Positions 34,434 to 42,090 of a stretch of DNA of 64,000 bases are shown piece after piece. Position numbers and translations under genes: made by a program. Below the pieces are notes generated by a model that saw only the letters and a list, made by a program, of their open reading frames with translations, was not told the origin of the DNA and did not search any database. Source of the DNA: Streptomyces venezuelae (lineage in GTDB: Bacteria; Actinomycetota; Actinomycetes; Streptomycetales; Streptomycetaceae); contig NZ_CP029190.1 in NCBI RefSeq assembly GCF_008642295.1, forward strand, positions 3,339,001-3,403,000, given 5' to 3'. The stretch's first letter is position 1, and each line of letters opens with the position of its first letter.

Positions 34434-35678
34434 CTAGGCACGGACTCCCGAGGGGTCGGCGGTGGGCACCGTCACGGATGAGCCGACCACCCGGGAGGGG
34501 AGGCTCGTACGCCGGTCCAGGCGCACCGCAGCCAGCGCCAGCCCGATCGCGGTGACCGTCATGGCCGCGCCCGCCCAGGCGGTCGCGGTGAAGCCCCAGC
34601 CCGCGTCGATGACGGTCCCGCCGAGCCACGGTCCGCCGGTGTTGCCGAGGTTGAACGCGGCCGTGGTGGTCGCCCCGGCCAGCGTCGGGGCCGCGCCCGC
34701 CACATTGAACATCCGCGCATTGAGGGCGGGCGCGGTGAAGAACGCCGAGACCCCGATCAGGAAGGACAGCCCGACCGCCGCCACCGCCGCGGAAGCCAGC
34801 AGGGCGAGCGCCGCCAGGAACACCGTGGAGCCGACGATCCCCCAGATCATCACGCCGAACAGGTGCGCGTCCGCGACCCGCCCCCCGATGGTCGTCCCGA
34901 CCAGCGCGCCGATCCCGAACAGGCCGAGCACCCACGGCACCCAGCCGGACTCCAGCCCGGCCACATCGGTGAGCAGCGGGGCGAGGTAGCTGAACGCGCA
35001 GAAGACGCCGCCGGCCGCGAGCGCGGTGATGCCGATGGCCAGCCAGACCTGCCGGTCGCGGTAGATGCGCAGCTCGTGGGCGAGGGTGGGCCGCTCGGCG
35101 GGCAGCGGGATCCGCGGGACCCGGAGCAGGATGCCCACCAGGGCGACCGCGGAGGCGGCGCCGACCGCCCAGAACGCGGACCGCCAGCCGAGGTGCTCGC
35201 CGAGGAAGGCGCCGAGCGGGACGCCCAGCACGTTGGCGATCGACAGTCCGCCGATCATCACGGCCATGGCGCGGGCCCGGGCGTCGGCCGGGACCATCGC
35301 GATGGCGACGGCCGCGCCGACCGCCCAGAAGCCGGCGCAGGCCAGCGCCGAAACCACCCGGGAGGCGAAGAGGAGCTCGTACGAGGGGGCCAGCGCGCCC
35401 GCGATCTGACCGAGCCCGAACAGGCTGATCAGCGAGATCAGGGTGGTGCGGCGGGGCAGCCGCAGGGTGGCCACGGCCAGCAGCGGGGCGCCCACCACCA
35501 TGCCGACGGCGAAGGCGGATATGAGCAGGCCGGCCTGCGGAATGCTGACGTCCATGTCCGCCGCGATGGGCGGCAGCAGCCCGGACAGCATGAACTCGCT
35601 GGTACCGAGTGCGAAGACGGACAGGCCGAGGATGTAGACGGCCACGGGCATACGGGGGCGTTCGGCAGCAGCGGGCAT
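34434..35678 (-). CDS. Cmx/CmrA-type MFS drug exporter
   Basis: Proton-driven efflux protein of 414 residues with 12 predicted helices. The opening helix VYILGLSVFALGTSEFMLSG, then PPIAADMDVSIPQAGLLISA and the A-motif region VATLRLPRRTTL, closely resemble the Cmx/CmlR chloramphenicol exporters of Streptomyces and corynebacteria; motif C-like GVPLGAFLGEHLGWR is also present. This assignment predicts chloramphenicol export, but members of the family handle other drugs too. I use the ATG at 35678; TTG and GTG codons lie just upstream. The gene ends 39 bases from the HelD-like gene, convergent with it. Confidence 0.85.
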   Translation of the reverse strand: MPAAAERPRMPVAVYILGLSVFALGTSEFMLSGLLPPIAADMDVSIPQAGLLISAFAVGMVVGAPLLAVATLRLPRRTTLISLISLFGLGQIAGALAPSYELLFASRVVSALACAGFWAVGAAVAIAMVPADARARAMAVMIGGLSIANVLGVPLGAFLGEHLGWRSAFWAVGAASAVALVGILLRVPRIPLPAERPTLAHELRIYRDRQVWLAIGITALAAGGVFCAFSYLAPLLTDVAGLESGWVPWVLGLFGIGALVGTTIGGRVADAHLFGVMIWGIVGSTVFLAALALLASAAVAAVGLSFLIGVSAFFTAPALNARMFNVAGAAPTLAGATTTAAFNLGNTGGPWLGGTVIDAGWGFTATAWAGAAMTVTAIGLALAAVRLDRRTSLPSRVVGSSVTVPTADPSGVRA

Positions 35679-35705
35679 GAACTGCACCAACCGCGCCGAA
35701 CGCGA

Positions 35706-36380
35706 TCACATTCCCGCGGACTCCACCGGAGGCTCCACCAGGGTGGCCAGCTCGGCCGCGAGGTTGCGCCGGGCCGGGCCCTCCCAGTGGGCGGTCCCGT
35801 ACGGCGTGTGGAAGAGCCGGGGCAGGTCCAGCAGCTGCCGGAGCACGGCGGCCCGCCCGGTCCGGAAGGCGTCCTCCGGTACGAAGCGGTACTCCTCGCG
35901 GACGGCGGCGACATACGCCGCGTACGCATCGACCCCGCCGGCCAGCACCGCGAGGTCCGCATCGCACAGCACCTCGCCGTTGGTGTCGCCGGGCGCGGGG
36001 TGGTGGGTGACCGTGAGCCGGACCAGCCGGGCCACCTCGGCGGTGCGGTCGGGGCCGATGCCGAGCTCGGGGAGGGCGCGCTCGGCGAGTGCGGCGCTGC
36101 GTTCCTCGTTCTCGGAGCGGTCGGGCCGGTAGACGGCGTCGTGGAACCAGGCGGCCAGCCGGACCGCGGCCGGGTCGGCGGCGTGGTCCGCGAGGGTGTC
36201 GACGTGCCGGAGTACGGCGTCCAGGTGCGCGGTGGTGTGGTACCGGCGCTGCGGTTCCGCCCAGGCGGCCAGGAGCCGGGCGGCATAGGGGGCGGGGTCC
36301 CGCCGGGCGCCCGCCTCGGTGGCGGTGGCGTGCCAGGCGTCCGCCAGCCTCTGCTCGCGCTGCGCGATGTCGGTGTCCAT
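35706..36380 (-). CDS. HD-domain metal-dependent phosphohydrolase-like protein
   Basis: 224 residues. The conserved core RRYHTTAHLDAVLRHVD supplies the first His, AAWFHDAVYRPDRSENEERSA holds the HD pair, and LVRLTVTHHPAPGDTNGEVLCDADLAVL carries the later His and Asp ligands. This matches the predicted metal-dependent HD superfamily group close to uncharacterised nucleotide or phosphoester hydrolases. Cytosolic, with no regulatory domain. The substrate is unknown. It ends 15 bases from the exporter start region on the same strand and may be co-transcribed with it; it is divergent from cutC. Confidence 0.85.
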   Translation of the reverse strand: MDTDIAQREQRLADAWHATATEAGARRDPAPYAARLLAAWAEPQRRYHTTAHLDAVLRHVDTLADHAADPAAVRLAAWFHDAVYRPDRSENEERSAALAERALPELGIGPDRTAEVARLVRLTVTHHPAPGDTNGEVLCDADLAVLAGGVDAYAAYVAAVREEYRFVPEDAFRTGRAAVLRQLLDLPRLFHTPYGTAHWEGPARRNLAAELATLVEPPVESAGM

Positions 36381-36479
36381 GAGGTCATTGTGCTGTGGCG
36401 GTGTGGGCTGGTTGAGGGGCGGATGTGGGGGTGGCGTGATTGTGCTGGTGAACCGCTGCCGGAGACCCGTACCCTGGAT

Positions 36480-36495
36480 ATTGGACTAGACCTCT
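36480..36495. promoter_or_regulatory. DasR-type dre site upstream of cutC
   Basis: ATTGGACTAGACCTCT is a close match to the palindromic DasR response element (consensus like ACTGGTCTAGACCACT). It is centred about 73 bases before the cutC start. The same core TGGACTAGACCT occurs before nagK at 59478, supporting one shared regulator of the GntR/HutC family. Confidence 0.75.
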
Positions 36496-36560
36496 TGGTC
36501 GGGTCGGTCGGACCTGTCAGACGCAGTTTCCCTACAGCAGCTTCCGGAGGATGAGGTCAC

Positions 36561-37247
36561 ATGACGAACCGTGCAGTCCTGGAGGTGATCGCCCTCAACG
36601 CCGAGGACGCGATCGCCGCCCAGGCCGGTGGAGCGGACCGCCTGGAACTGGTCACCGACATGGCGGCGGACGGGCTGACCCCGCCGCGGGAGACCTTCGC
36701 AGCGATCCGCGCGGCCGTGGACATCCCGCTGCGCGTCATGCTCCGGAAGACCGACGGCTTCGCCGCCGGCGATGTGTCCGCACTGGTCGCGGAGGCCCGG
36801 GCGCTGCGCGCGGAGGGCGCGGAGGAGTTCGTCCTCGGCTTCCTGCTGCCGGACGGCACCCCCGACCTGGCCGCGGTCGAAGCGGTCGTCGCCGAGCTGG
36901 CGGGCTGCCGCTGGACCTTCCACCGGGCCATCGACCGGGCCGCCGACCGCGACCAGCTCCGCAAGGCCCTGGCGGACCTGCCCGGCCTGGACACCTACCT
37001 GACCGCGGGCGCGGCCGAGGGCGTGGACGCCGGCCTGCCGGTCCTGCTCGCCGAGGCCGCCCGCCGCGGCGAGCCCGGCTACCGGGCGCAGCTCCTGGTG
37101 GGCGGCGGCCTCACCCTGGACCACCTCCCGACCCTGCGTGCGGCCGGCATCGACGCCTTCCACATCGGCAGCGCGGCCCGCCCCCGGGGCTGGCACCACC
37201 CGGTCTCGGCGAACGCCGTCGCAGAGTGGCGCGCGGCCCTGTCGTAG
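36561..37247 (+). CDS. cutC: CutC-family protein
   Basis: 228-residue TIM-barrel protein of the CutC family, historically linked to copper homeostasis although the role is disputed. The family marks are LEVIALNAEDAIAAQAGGAD-like opening, RLELVTDMAADGLTPP, IPLRVMLRKTDGF, EFVLGFLLPDG, CRWTFHRAIDRAAD, and the C-terminal HIGSAARPRGWHHPV. GGAGG at 36545 serves as ribosome site. It stands alone between divergent HD and convergent DUF4031 genes. The upstream dre-like site suggests control by DasR, i.e. by amino-sugar phosphates, which would be unexpected for a copper protein. Confidence 0.92.
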   Translation: MTNRAVLEVIALNAEDAIAAQAGGADRLELVTDMAADGLTPPRETFAAIRAAVDIPLRVMLRKTDGFAAGDVSALVAEARALRAEGAEEFVLGFLLPDGTPDLAAVEAVVAELAGCRWTFHRAIDRAADRDQLRKALADLPGLDTYLTAGAAEGVDAGLPVLLAEAARRGEPGYRAQLLVGGGLTLDHLPTLRAAGIDAFHIGSAARPRGWHHPVSANAVAEWRAALS

Positions 37248-37284
37248 CCCCACCGTCCGGAACCGCGCTGCGACGAACGGATGA

Positions 37285-37554
37285 TCAGGCGGAGGGGCGG
37301 TGCTTCGGGCGGCGGAGGCCTGCTGCGGTCAGGCGGCGGACCAGTTCCTTGCTGCCGATCTCGACCGCGCCGGCCGCCACCGCATCGGCGTACCGCTCCG
37401 ACGGCACGTCGTAGTGGTCCCGCTCGAAGGCCCGCGGCGGGCAGCCGATGGACGCGGCGAAGGCGTGCAGCTCCTCGTACGAGACGTCGCTGACCAGGTG
37501 CGACCACATCCGGCCGTGTCCCGGCCAGGTGGGCGGGTCGATGTACAGCGTCAC
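37285..37554 (-). CDS. DUF4031 protein
   Basis: 89-residue protein with the DUF4031 pattern: TLYIDPPTWPGHGRMWSHLVSD, then ELHAFAASIGCPPRAFERDHYDVPSE, ending in a basic tail. The GTG start at 37554 overlaps the stop of the upstream gene in GTGA, so the two are translationally coupled. The conserved His, Asp and Arg residues suggest an enzyme or ligand binder, but no function is established. It is convergent with cutC. Confidence 0.86.
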   Translation of the reverse strand: MTLYIDPPTWPGHGRMWSHLVSDVSYEELHAFAASIGCPPRAFERDHYDVPSERYADAVAAGAVEIGSKELVRRLTAAGLRRPKHRPSA

Positions 37555-37931
37555 TCGGCGAACCCGCGCAGGACCGGCCCGAGCGCGCCGACGGACGCCA
37601 CCTTCACGCCTGCCTTCCCGCACACCCAGTGCGGGTCCGGCCCCAACTCGGGTTCCACGTCCAGCGCGTGCGGATCGCCGTGCTCACAGACCGGGCACAG
37701 CGGCCAGCGGCCGTGCTTCTCCAGCAGGGCGTCCTGTACGTCCTGGGCAACGAGTCCGGGAAGGAAATCGACCCCCTCCGGCCACTGCTCCACCCACCAG
37801 CGGCGGTGCACGACCGAATCCTCGACAAGGGAGACGACATCGGCCTCGGCGACCTCGCCCGCGACGAGATCGGCGAGTACAAGAGCGCGGGCGGCATGAA
37901 GCGCCTGTTCCAGAGGGGTCGCGTGGTCCAT
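37551..37931 (-). CDS. Hypothetical protein with a putative zinc-binding patch
   Basis: 126 residues from the ATG at 37931. The first 75 residues are helical (LEQALHAARALVLADLVAG ... HRRWWVEQWPEGVDF). A CPVCEHGDPHALD segment near residue 81 and a later PHWVCGKAG could form a small zinc site. I do not recognise the family, though the CPVC-HGDPH pattern looks conserved. Coupled by a 4-base overlap to the DUF4031 gene, so both products probably act together. It is divergent from the murQ promoter region. Confidence 0.72.
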   Translation of the reverse strand: MDHATPLEQALHAARALVLADLVAGEVAEADVVSLVEDSVVHRRWWVEQWPEGVDFLPGLVAQDVQDALLEKHGRWPLCPVCEHGDPHALDVEPELGPDPHWVCGKAGVKVASVGALGPVLRGFAE

Positions 37932-37997
37932 GGGCCCATTGTGACCCCGGGTCCCCCATGTGGTGAAGGTCCGTTTCGAACGCTCCCGAATGGCGCC

Positions 37998-38032
37998 TTG
38001 ACCCCGGCCGGGCCCGAAAATAGCTTTCACGC
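37998..38032 (+). promoter_or_regulatory. Vegetative promoter of the murQ operon
   Basis: TTGACC at 37998-38003, exactly 17 bases, then TAGCTT at 38021-38026. This fits the Streptomyces HrdB consensus well. The expected transcription start, about 6-7 bases on, coincides with the GTG at 38033. Confidence 0.7.
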
Positions 38033-38158
38033 GTGATCAGCAGCCAGCAGGAACCCTTCAGCGGCGACAGCAACGGCGACGGCAACGGCAACGGCAACAG
38101 CGACGACGACCGCAGCCACAGCCGCTGCGCTGCGCAGGCCGGCCCCCGCCGCCCATGA
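38033..38158 (+). CDS. 41-codon leaderless ORF overlapping murQ
   Basis: Starts with GTG at 38033, where the promoter predicts transcription to begin, and stops at TGA 38156-38158, which overlaps the murQ ATG in ATGA. Almost every codon ends in G or C, as in real genes here. The product is polar and low in complexity: ISSQQEPFSGDSNGDGNGNG, then an acidic Asp run and a basic tail. It may be a leader peptide that couples translation to murQ, or the N-terminal extension of MurQ detached by a frameshift. No homologue is known to me. Confidence 0.5.
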   Translation: MISSQQEPFSGDSNGDGNGNGNSDDDRSHSRCAAQAGPRRP

Positions 38159-39090
38159 CCGCGTACGCCGCCCTCCGCGCCCAGCTCGACGCCCTCGCCA
38201 CCGAGGCCTTCCGCCCCGAACTCGCCGAGATCGACCGGCTCCCCACCCTCGACATCGCCCGCACCATGAACGCCGAGGACGGCACCGTCCCGGCCGCCGT
38301 GGCCGCACAGCTGCCCCGGATCGCCGCCGCCATCGACGCCATCGCCGCCCGTATGGCCCGCGGCGGCCGACTGGTCTACGCGGGCGCCGGTACGGCCGGC
38401 CGGCTCGGCGTACTCGATGCCAGCGAATGCCCGCCCACCTTCAACACCGACCCCTCCCAGGTGCTCGGCCTGATCGCGGGCGGCCCCACCGCCATGGTCA
38501 AGGCCGTCGAGGGCGCAGAGGACTCCAAAGAGCTGGCGGAGGCCGACCTCACCGCGCTCGGCCTCACCGAAGCCGACACCGTCGTCGGCATCTCCGCCTC
38601 CGGCCGCACCCCGTACGCCATCGGAGCCGTCGAATCCGCCCGCACCCGCGGCGCGCTCACCGTCGGCCTGTCCTGCAACCCCGGCTCCGCGCTCGCCGCC
38701 GCCGCGGACCACGGCATCGAGGTGGTCACCGGCCCGGAACTCCTCACCGGATCGACCCGGTTGAAGGCCGGCACCGCCCAGAAGCTCGTCCTCAACATGA
38801 TCTCGACGATCACGATGATCCGCCTGGGCAAGACCTACGGAAACCTGATGGTCGACGTCCGCGCCTCCAACGAGAAGCTGCGCGCCCGCTCCCGCCGCAT
38901 CGTCGCGCTCGCGACGGGCGCCCCGGACGCGGAGATCGAGGCCGCACTGACCGCCACCGGCGGCGAGGTCAAGGACGCCGTCCTCGTCCTCCTCGGCGGC
39001 GTCGACGGCCCGACCGCCGCCCGCCTGCTCACGGAATCCCGCGGCCACCTCCGCGAAGCCATCGCCCTCGCCCTGGCCCCGGCCCCCTGA
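38155..39090 (+). CDS. murQ: N-acetylmuramic acid 6-phosphate etherase
   Basis: Cleaves the lactyl ether of MurNAc 6-phosphate to give GlcNAc 6-phosphate and D-lactate, feeding wall-derived sugar to NagA. 311 residues with a SIS domain. The MurQ signature GAGTAGRLGVLDASECPPTF lies at about residue 77-96, with catalytic Glu in SECPPTF; GGPTAMVKAVEGAEDS, TVVGISASGRTPY and LKAGTAQKLVLNMISTITM follow. The N terminus RPELAEIDRLPTLDIARTMN is typical. It overlaps the upstream 41-codon ORF by 4 bases and precedes the PTS gene by 41 bases. No RpiR/MurR-type regulator is adjacent. Confidence 0.95.
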   Translation: MTAYAALRAQLDALATEAFRPELAEIDRLPTLDIARTMNAEDGTVPAAVAAQLPRIAAAIDAIAARMARGGRLVYAGAGTAGRLGVLDASECPPTFNTDPSQVLGLIAGGPTAMVKAVEGAEDSKELAEADLTALGLTEADTVVGISASGRTPYAIGAVESARTRGALTVGLSCNPGSALAAAADHGIEVVTGPELLTGSTRLKAGTAQKLVLNMISTITMIRLGKTYGNLMVDVRASNEKLRARSRRIVALATGAPDAEIEAALTATGGEVKDAVLVLLGGVDGPTAARLLTESRGHLREAIALALAPAP

Positions 39091-39131
39091 CCCGCCCGCC
39101 CGCACGCACCCCCGAGCAAGGCGACCCCTCC

Positions 39132-40661
39132 ATGGCTACAGACAAGAACCGCGCCACCGCCTCCGCGATCCTCCCTCTCGTCGGCGGCCCGGACAACATC
39201 ACCTCGATCGCGCACTGCATGACCCGCCTGCGCATCGGCCTGCGCGACCGGGCCCTGGTCCAGGACGCGGCCCTCAGGGCGGTGCCCGGGGTGCTGGGCG
39301 TGGTCGAGGACGACACGTACCAGATCGTGCTCGGCCCGGGTGCCGTCGCCCGGGTCACCCCCGAGTTCGAGGCCCTGGTCGCCGAGGAACGCACCGCAAC
39401 CCCGTCACCGTCACCGTCACCGTCACCCGCGTCGGCGCCGGCGCCGGCCGCAGCCCCGCCCCCGGTAACCGCCGGCGAACTGGCCGACCGGGGCGCGGCG
39501 CTGAAGGCGGCCCGGAAGGAGCGGAACGCCACCCCCGTCAAACTGTTCCTCCGCCGGATCGCGAACATCTTCGTCCCGCTGATCCCCGCCCTGATCGGCT
39601 GCGGCATCATCGCCGGGCTGGGCGGCCTCCTCGCCAACCTCGGCGCACTGCCCACCGTCGTCCCGGCGCTCGCCGCCATCGCCTCCGGCTTCATGTCCCT
39701 GATCGCGGTGTTCGTCGGCTACAACACCGCGAAGGAGTTCGGCGGCACCCCGATTCTCGGCGGTGCGGTCGCCTCGATCATCGTCTTCCCGGGCGTCGCA
39801 AAGGTCACCGCCTTCGGCCTGGCCCTCTCCCCCGGCCAGGGCGGCGTCCTCGGCGCCCTCTGCGCGGCCTTCCTCGCCGTACGGGTCGAGAAGTGGTGCC
39901 ACCGTCGGGTACCGGAAGCCCTCGACGTCCTGCTGACCCCCACCCTCACCGTCCTGGTCTCCGGCCTGATCACCCTCTTCGGCCTGATGTTCCTCGCGGG
40001 CGAGGTCTCCGCAGCCATCGGCCGCTGCGCCGACTGGCTGCTCGCCACCGGCGGCGCCTTCGCCGGCCTGGTCCTCGGCGGCCTGTTCCTCCCGCTGGTG
40101 ATGCTCGGCCTGCACCAGGCGCTCATCCCCATCCACACCACCCTGATCGAGCAGTCCGGCCACACCGTCCTCCTCCCGATCCTCGCCATGGCGGGCGCCG
40201 GCCAGGTGGGCGCCGCGTTCGCCGTCTACCTCCGCCTCCCCCACAACGGCTCCCTCCGCACCACCATCAAGTCGGCCCTCCCGGCCGGCTTCCTGGGCGT
40301 CGGCGAACCCCTCATCTACGGCGTCTCGCTCCCCCTCGGCCGCCCGTTCGTCACCGCCTGCGCGGGCGGCGCGGCGGGCGGCGCGTTCGTGGGCCTCTTC
40401 AGCCAGCTGGGCGTCACCTTCGGCTCCACGGCCATCGGCCCCTCGGGCTGGGCCCTCTTCCCCCTGCTCGACGGCACCTCGGGCCTGGGCACAGCCGTCG
40501 CCATCTACGCCGGCGGGCTGCTGACCGGCTACCTGGCCGGCTTCGCAGCCACGTACTTCTTCGGCTTCACGAAGCCGATGCTCGCCGAACTGAACCGGTC
40601 CGCCACCGCTCCGGACCCGACCAGCCCGCAACCGGCCGACACCCCGGCCCTATCGCGCTGA
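39132..40661 (+). CDS. PTS transporter subunit EIIBC, MurNAc/glucose-sucrose family
   Basis: Membrane permease of the phosphotransferase system, 509 residues. The N-terminal EIIB domain (about 1-85) has the phosphorylated Cys in SIAHCMTRLRI near residue 29. A Ser-Pro repeat linker coded by tandem CCGTCA units (about 88-115) leads to the EIIC domain with about ten helices, including VFVGYNTAKEFGGTPILGG, HQALIPIHTTLIEQSG and the conserved PAGFLGVGEPLIYGVSLPLG. The B-C order and the coupling to murQ point to MurP, importing MurNAc as MurNAc 6-phosphate. No EIIA domain is fused, so it depends on a separate EIIA. Confidence 0.9.
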   Translation: MATDKNRATASAILPLVGGPDNITSIAHCMTRLRIGLRDRALVQDAALRAVPGVLGVVEDDTYQIVLGPGAVARVTPEFEALVAEERTATPSPSPSPSPASAPAPAAAPPPVTAGELADRGAALKAARKERNATPVKLFLRRIANIFVPLIPALIGCGIIAGLGGLLANLGALPTVVPALAAIASGFMSLIAVFVGYNTAKEFGGTPILGGAVASIIVFPGVAKVTAFGLALSPGQGGVLGALCAAFLAVRVEKWCHRRVPEALDVLLTPTLTVLVSGLITLFGLMFLAGEVSAAIGRCADWLLATGGAFAGLVLGGLFLPLVMLGLHQALIPIHTTLIEQSGHTVLLPILAMAGAGQVGAAFAVYLRLPHNGSLRTTIKSALPAGFLGVGEPLIYGVSLPLGRPFVTACAGGAAGGAFVGLFSQLGVTFGSTAIGPSGWALFPLLDGTSGLGTAVAIYAGGLLTGYLAGFAATYFFGFTKPMLAELNRSATAPDPTSPQPADTPALSR

Positions 40662-40871
40662 CTCCCGCTCGTGGAGGACGGCGGCCAGCCGGAGCGCGGT
40701 GTCCAGGTTGCAGCGGCCGAGGTCGACCAGCGGCAGCCCGTACGTACCGGCTGCCGACACCTGGTCCACCCCCAGCGACGGGAACACCACCCCGACCCCG
40801 TCCAGCGCCGTCTTCAGCTGCACCACGGCCTCCTCGGCCGCCTGAACCCGCTCGTTCGGCGTGAGCACCAT
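40650..40871 (-). CDS. Small hypothetical protein beside an XRE regulator
   Basis: 73 residues, opening LTPNERVQAAEEAVVQLKTAL, a likely amphipathic helix, and then VFPSLGVDQVSAAGTYGLPLVDLGRCNLDTALRLAAVLHE. Short proteins of this pattern occur next to XRE/DUF397 genes in Streptomyces; I know no function. The ATG at 40871 is followed directly by this helix. Its 3' end overlaps the convergent PTS gene by 12 bases. It is divergent from the XRE regulator, with 116 bases between, which probably share control elements. Confidence 0.68.
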   Translation of the reverse strand: MVLTPNERVQAAEEAVVQLKTALDGVGVVFPSLGVDQVSAAGTYGLPLVDLGRCNLDTALRLAAVLHERESAR

Positions 40872-40987
40872 CGCCGCGCCACCTTTCCACTCTGCGTATC
40901 CGACTTCTGCACACAGCGTGGCGATCGGCTCGCTAGCCTTGCAAGGACGGCCACGAAACAACCGCACCTGTTGGCCTGGGAGTTGCC

Positions 40988-41824
40988 ATGGCAAGCAAGA
41001 ACCTGGACCCCTCCTCCTCACCACGCGCCCTGCTCGGCTCCGAGCTGCGGGTCGCCCGCGAGCGCGCCGGGAAGAGCCAGGCCGAGCTCGGCGAACCGCT
41101 CTTCGTCAGCGGCTCGTTCATCGGCCAGCTCGAAGCGGGCACCCGCCGGATGCACCTCGACCTCGCCCGCCAGATAGACGAGATCCTCGACACGGGCGGC
41201 TTCTTCGCCCGCAACTGCGGCGCCGCCGCGAAGTCGAAGTACCCGGACCACTTCGCTGCGGCGGCGGAGGCGGAAGCCTTGGCGAAGGCAATCCGCGAGT
41301 ACGCGCCGCTGATCATCCCGGGGCTGCTGCAGACGGAGGCGTACGCGCGGGAAGTGTTCCGCGCGGGGCATCCGACCGCCCCGGACGAGACCATCGACGA
41401 GCTGGTCACCAACCGACTCGCTCGCGCCGCCCTCCTCAGTGATCCAACAACACCCCTGTTGTGGTGCGTGCTTGACGAAGCGGTCTTGCGGCGAGCGGGC
41501 GACACGAAGGCGGTCATGGCCGAGGCCCTGCGTCATATCGCAGGACTGATCCGGGCCCGCCGGATCATCGTTCAGGTGCTTCCGTTCAGCGCAGGCTTCC
41601 ACGCGGCAATGGAGGGATCCCTCAAGCTGATGTCTTTTGAGGACGCTCCGTCCCTCGCCTACGTCCAAGGCATGGGAACAGGCCAGCTCTTCGATGATCC
41701 GGCCACAGTCACGCACCACTCGCTGACCTACGATCTGCTCACGGCCAACGCTCTCTCACCACGCAAGTCGCTGGCCTTGATCGAGTCCGTGGCGGAGGAT
41801 TACGAGCATGACGAGCACGCCTGA
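40988..41824 (+). CDS. XRE-family regulator with DUF5753
   Basis: 278-residue protein. An N-terminal helix-turn-helix (LGSELRVARERAGKSQAELG, then FVSGSFIGQLEAGTRRM) is followed by the DUF5753 ligand or partner domain (EYAPLIIPGLLQTEAYAREV, LWCVLDEAVLRR, IIVQVLPFSAGFHAAMEGS, TYDLLTANALSPRKSLALI). This two-domain type is greatly expanded in Streptomyces and is usually paired with a DUF397 gene, as here: the stop overlaps the DUF397 start by 17 bases. Family members act in developmental or toxin-antitoxin-like switches, some controlling antibiotic production. The inducing condition is not known. Confidence 0.93.
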   Translation: MASKNLDPSSSPRALLGSELRVARERAGKSQAELGEPLFVSGSFIGQLEAGTRRMHLDLARQIDEILDTGGFFARNCGAAAKSKYPDHFAAAAEAEALAKAIREYAPLIIPGLLQTEAYAREVFRAGHPTAPDETIDELVTNRLARAALLSDPTTPLLWCVLDEAVLRRAGDTKAVMAEALRHIAGLIRARRIIVQVLPFSAGFHAAMEGSLKLMSFEDAPSLAYVQGMGTGQLFDDPATVTHHSLTYDLLTANALSPRKSLALIESVAEDYEHDEHA

Positions 41825-42062
41825 GTACGACCTCTCGGCAGCCACTTGGCACAAGTCCAGCTACAGCGGCGCAAGCGGCGGCGACTGCCTGGAGGTCGCC
41901 ACCTGGCGGAAGTCCACCCACAGCGACGCCACCGGCGGCGACTGCGTCGAAGTGGCCGACGGCCACCCCGACATCGTCCCCGTCCGAGACTCCAAGCGCC
42001 CCGACGGCCCCCACCTCACCTTCCAGGCCACCGCCTGGACCGCCTTCGTCACCAGCCTCTGA
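41808..42062 (+). CDS. DUF397 protein with duplicated N-terminal motif
   Basis: 84 residues. DUF397 normally has one WxKSSYS-type motif followed by GGxCVEVA and RDSK. Here the motif appears twice in tandem, TWHKSSYSGASGGDCLEVA then TWRKSTHSDATGGDCVEVA, about 22 residues apart, before the single VPVRDSKRPDGPHLTF end. It overlaps the XRE gene by 17 bases and must be co-translated with it. DUF397 proteins are small acidic partners that bind or counteract their XRE regulator. The duplication could double the binding surface. Confidence 0.92.
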   Translation: MTSTPEYDLSAATWHKSSYSGASGGDCLEVATWRKSTHSDATGGDCVEVADGHPDIVPVRDSKRPDGPHLTFQATAWTAFVTSL

Positions 42063-42068
42063 CCGGGG

Positions 42069-42090
42069 GCGGGGCTACAGCCAGCCCCGC
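42069..42090. terminator. Terminator hairpin between convergent DUF397 and regulator genes
   Basis: Perfect 8-bp stem GCGGGGCT / AGCCCCGC with a 6-base loop. It overlaps the last codons of the regulator gene coming from the other side. Confidence 0.6.

Noticed and set aside
39390..39435. Short tandem CCGTCA repeats as a possible microsatellite or CRISPR-like array
   Set aside because: They encode the Ser-Pro linker between EIIB and EIIC; no spacers or longer repeat units exist.
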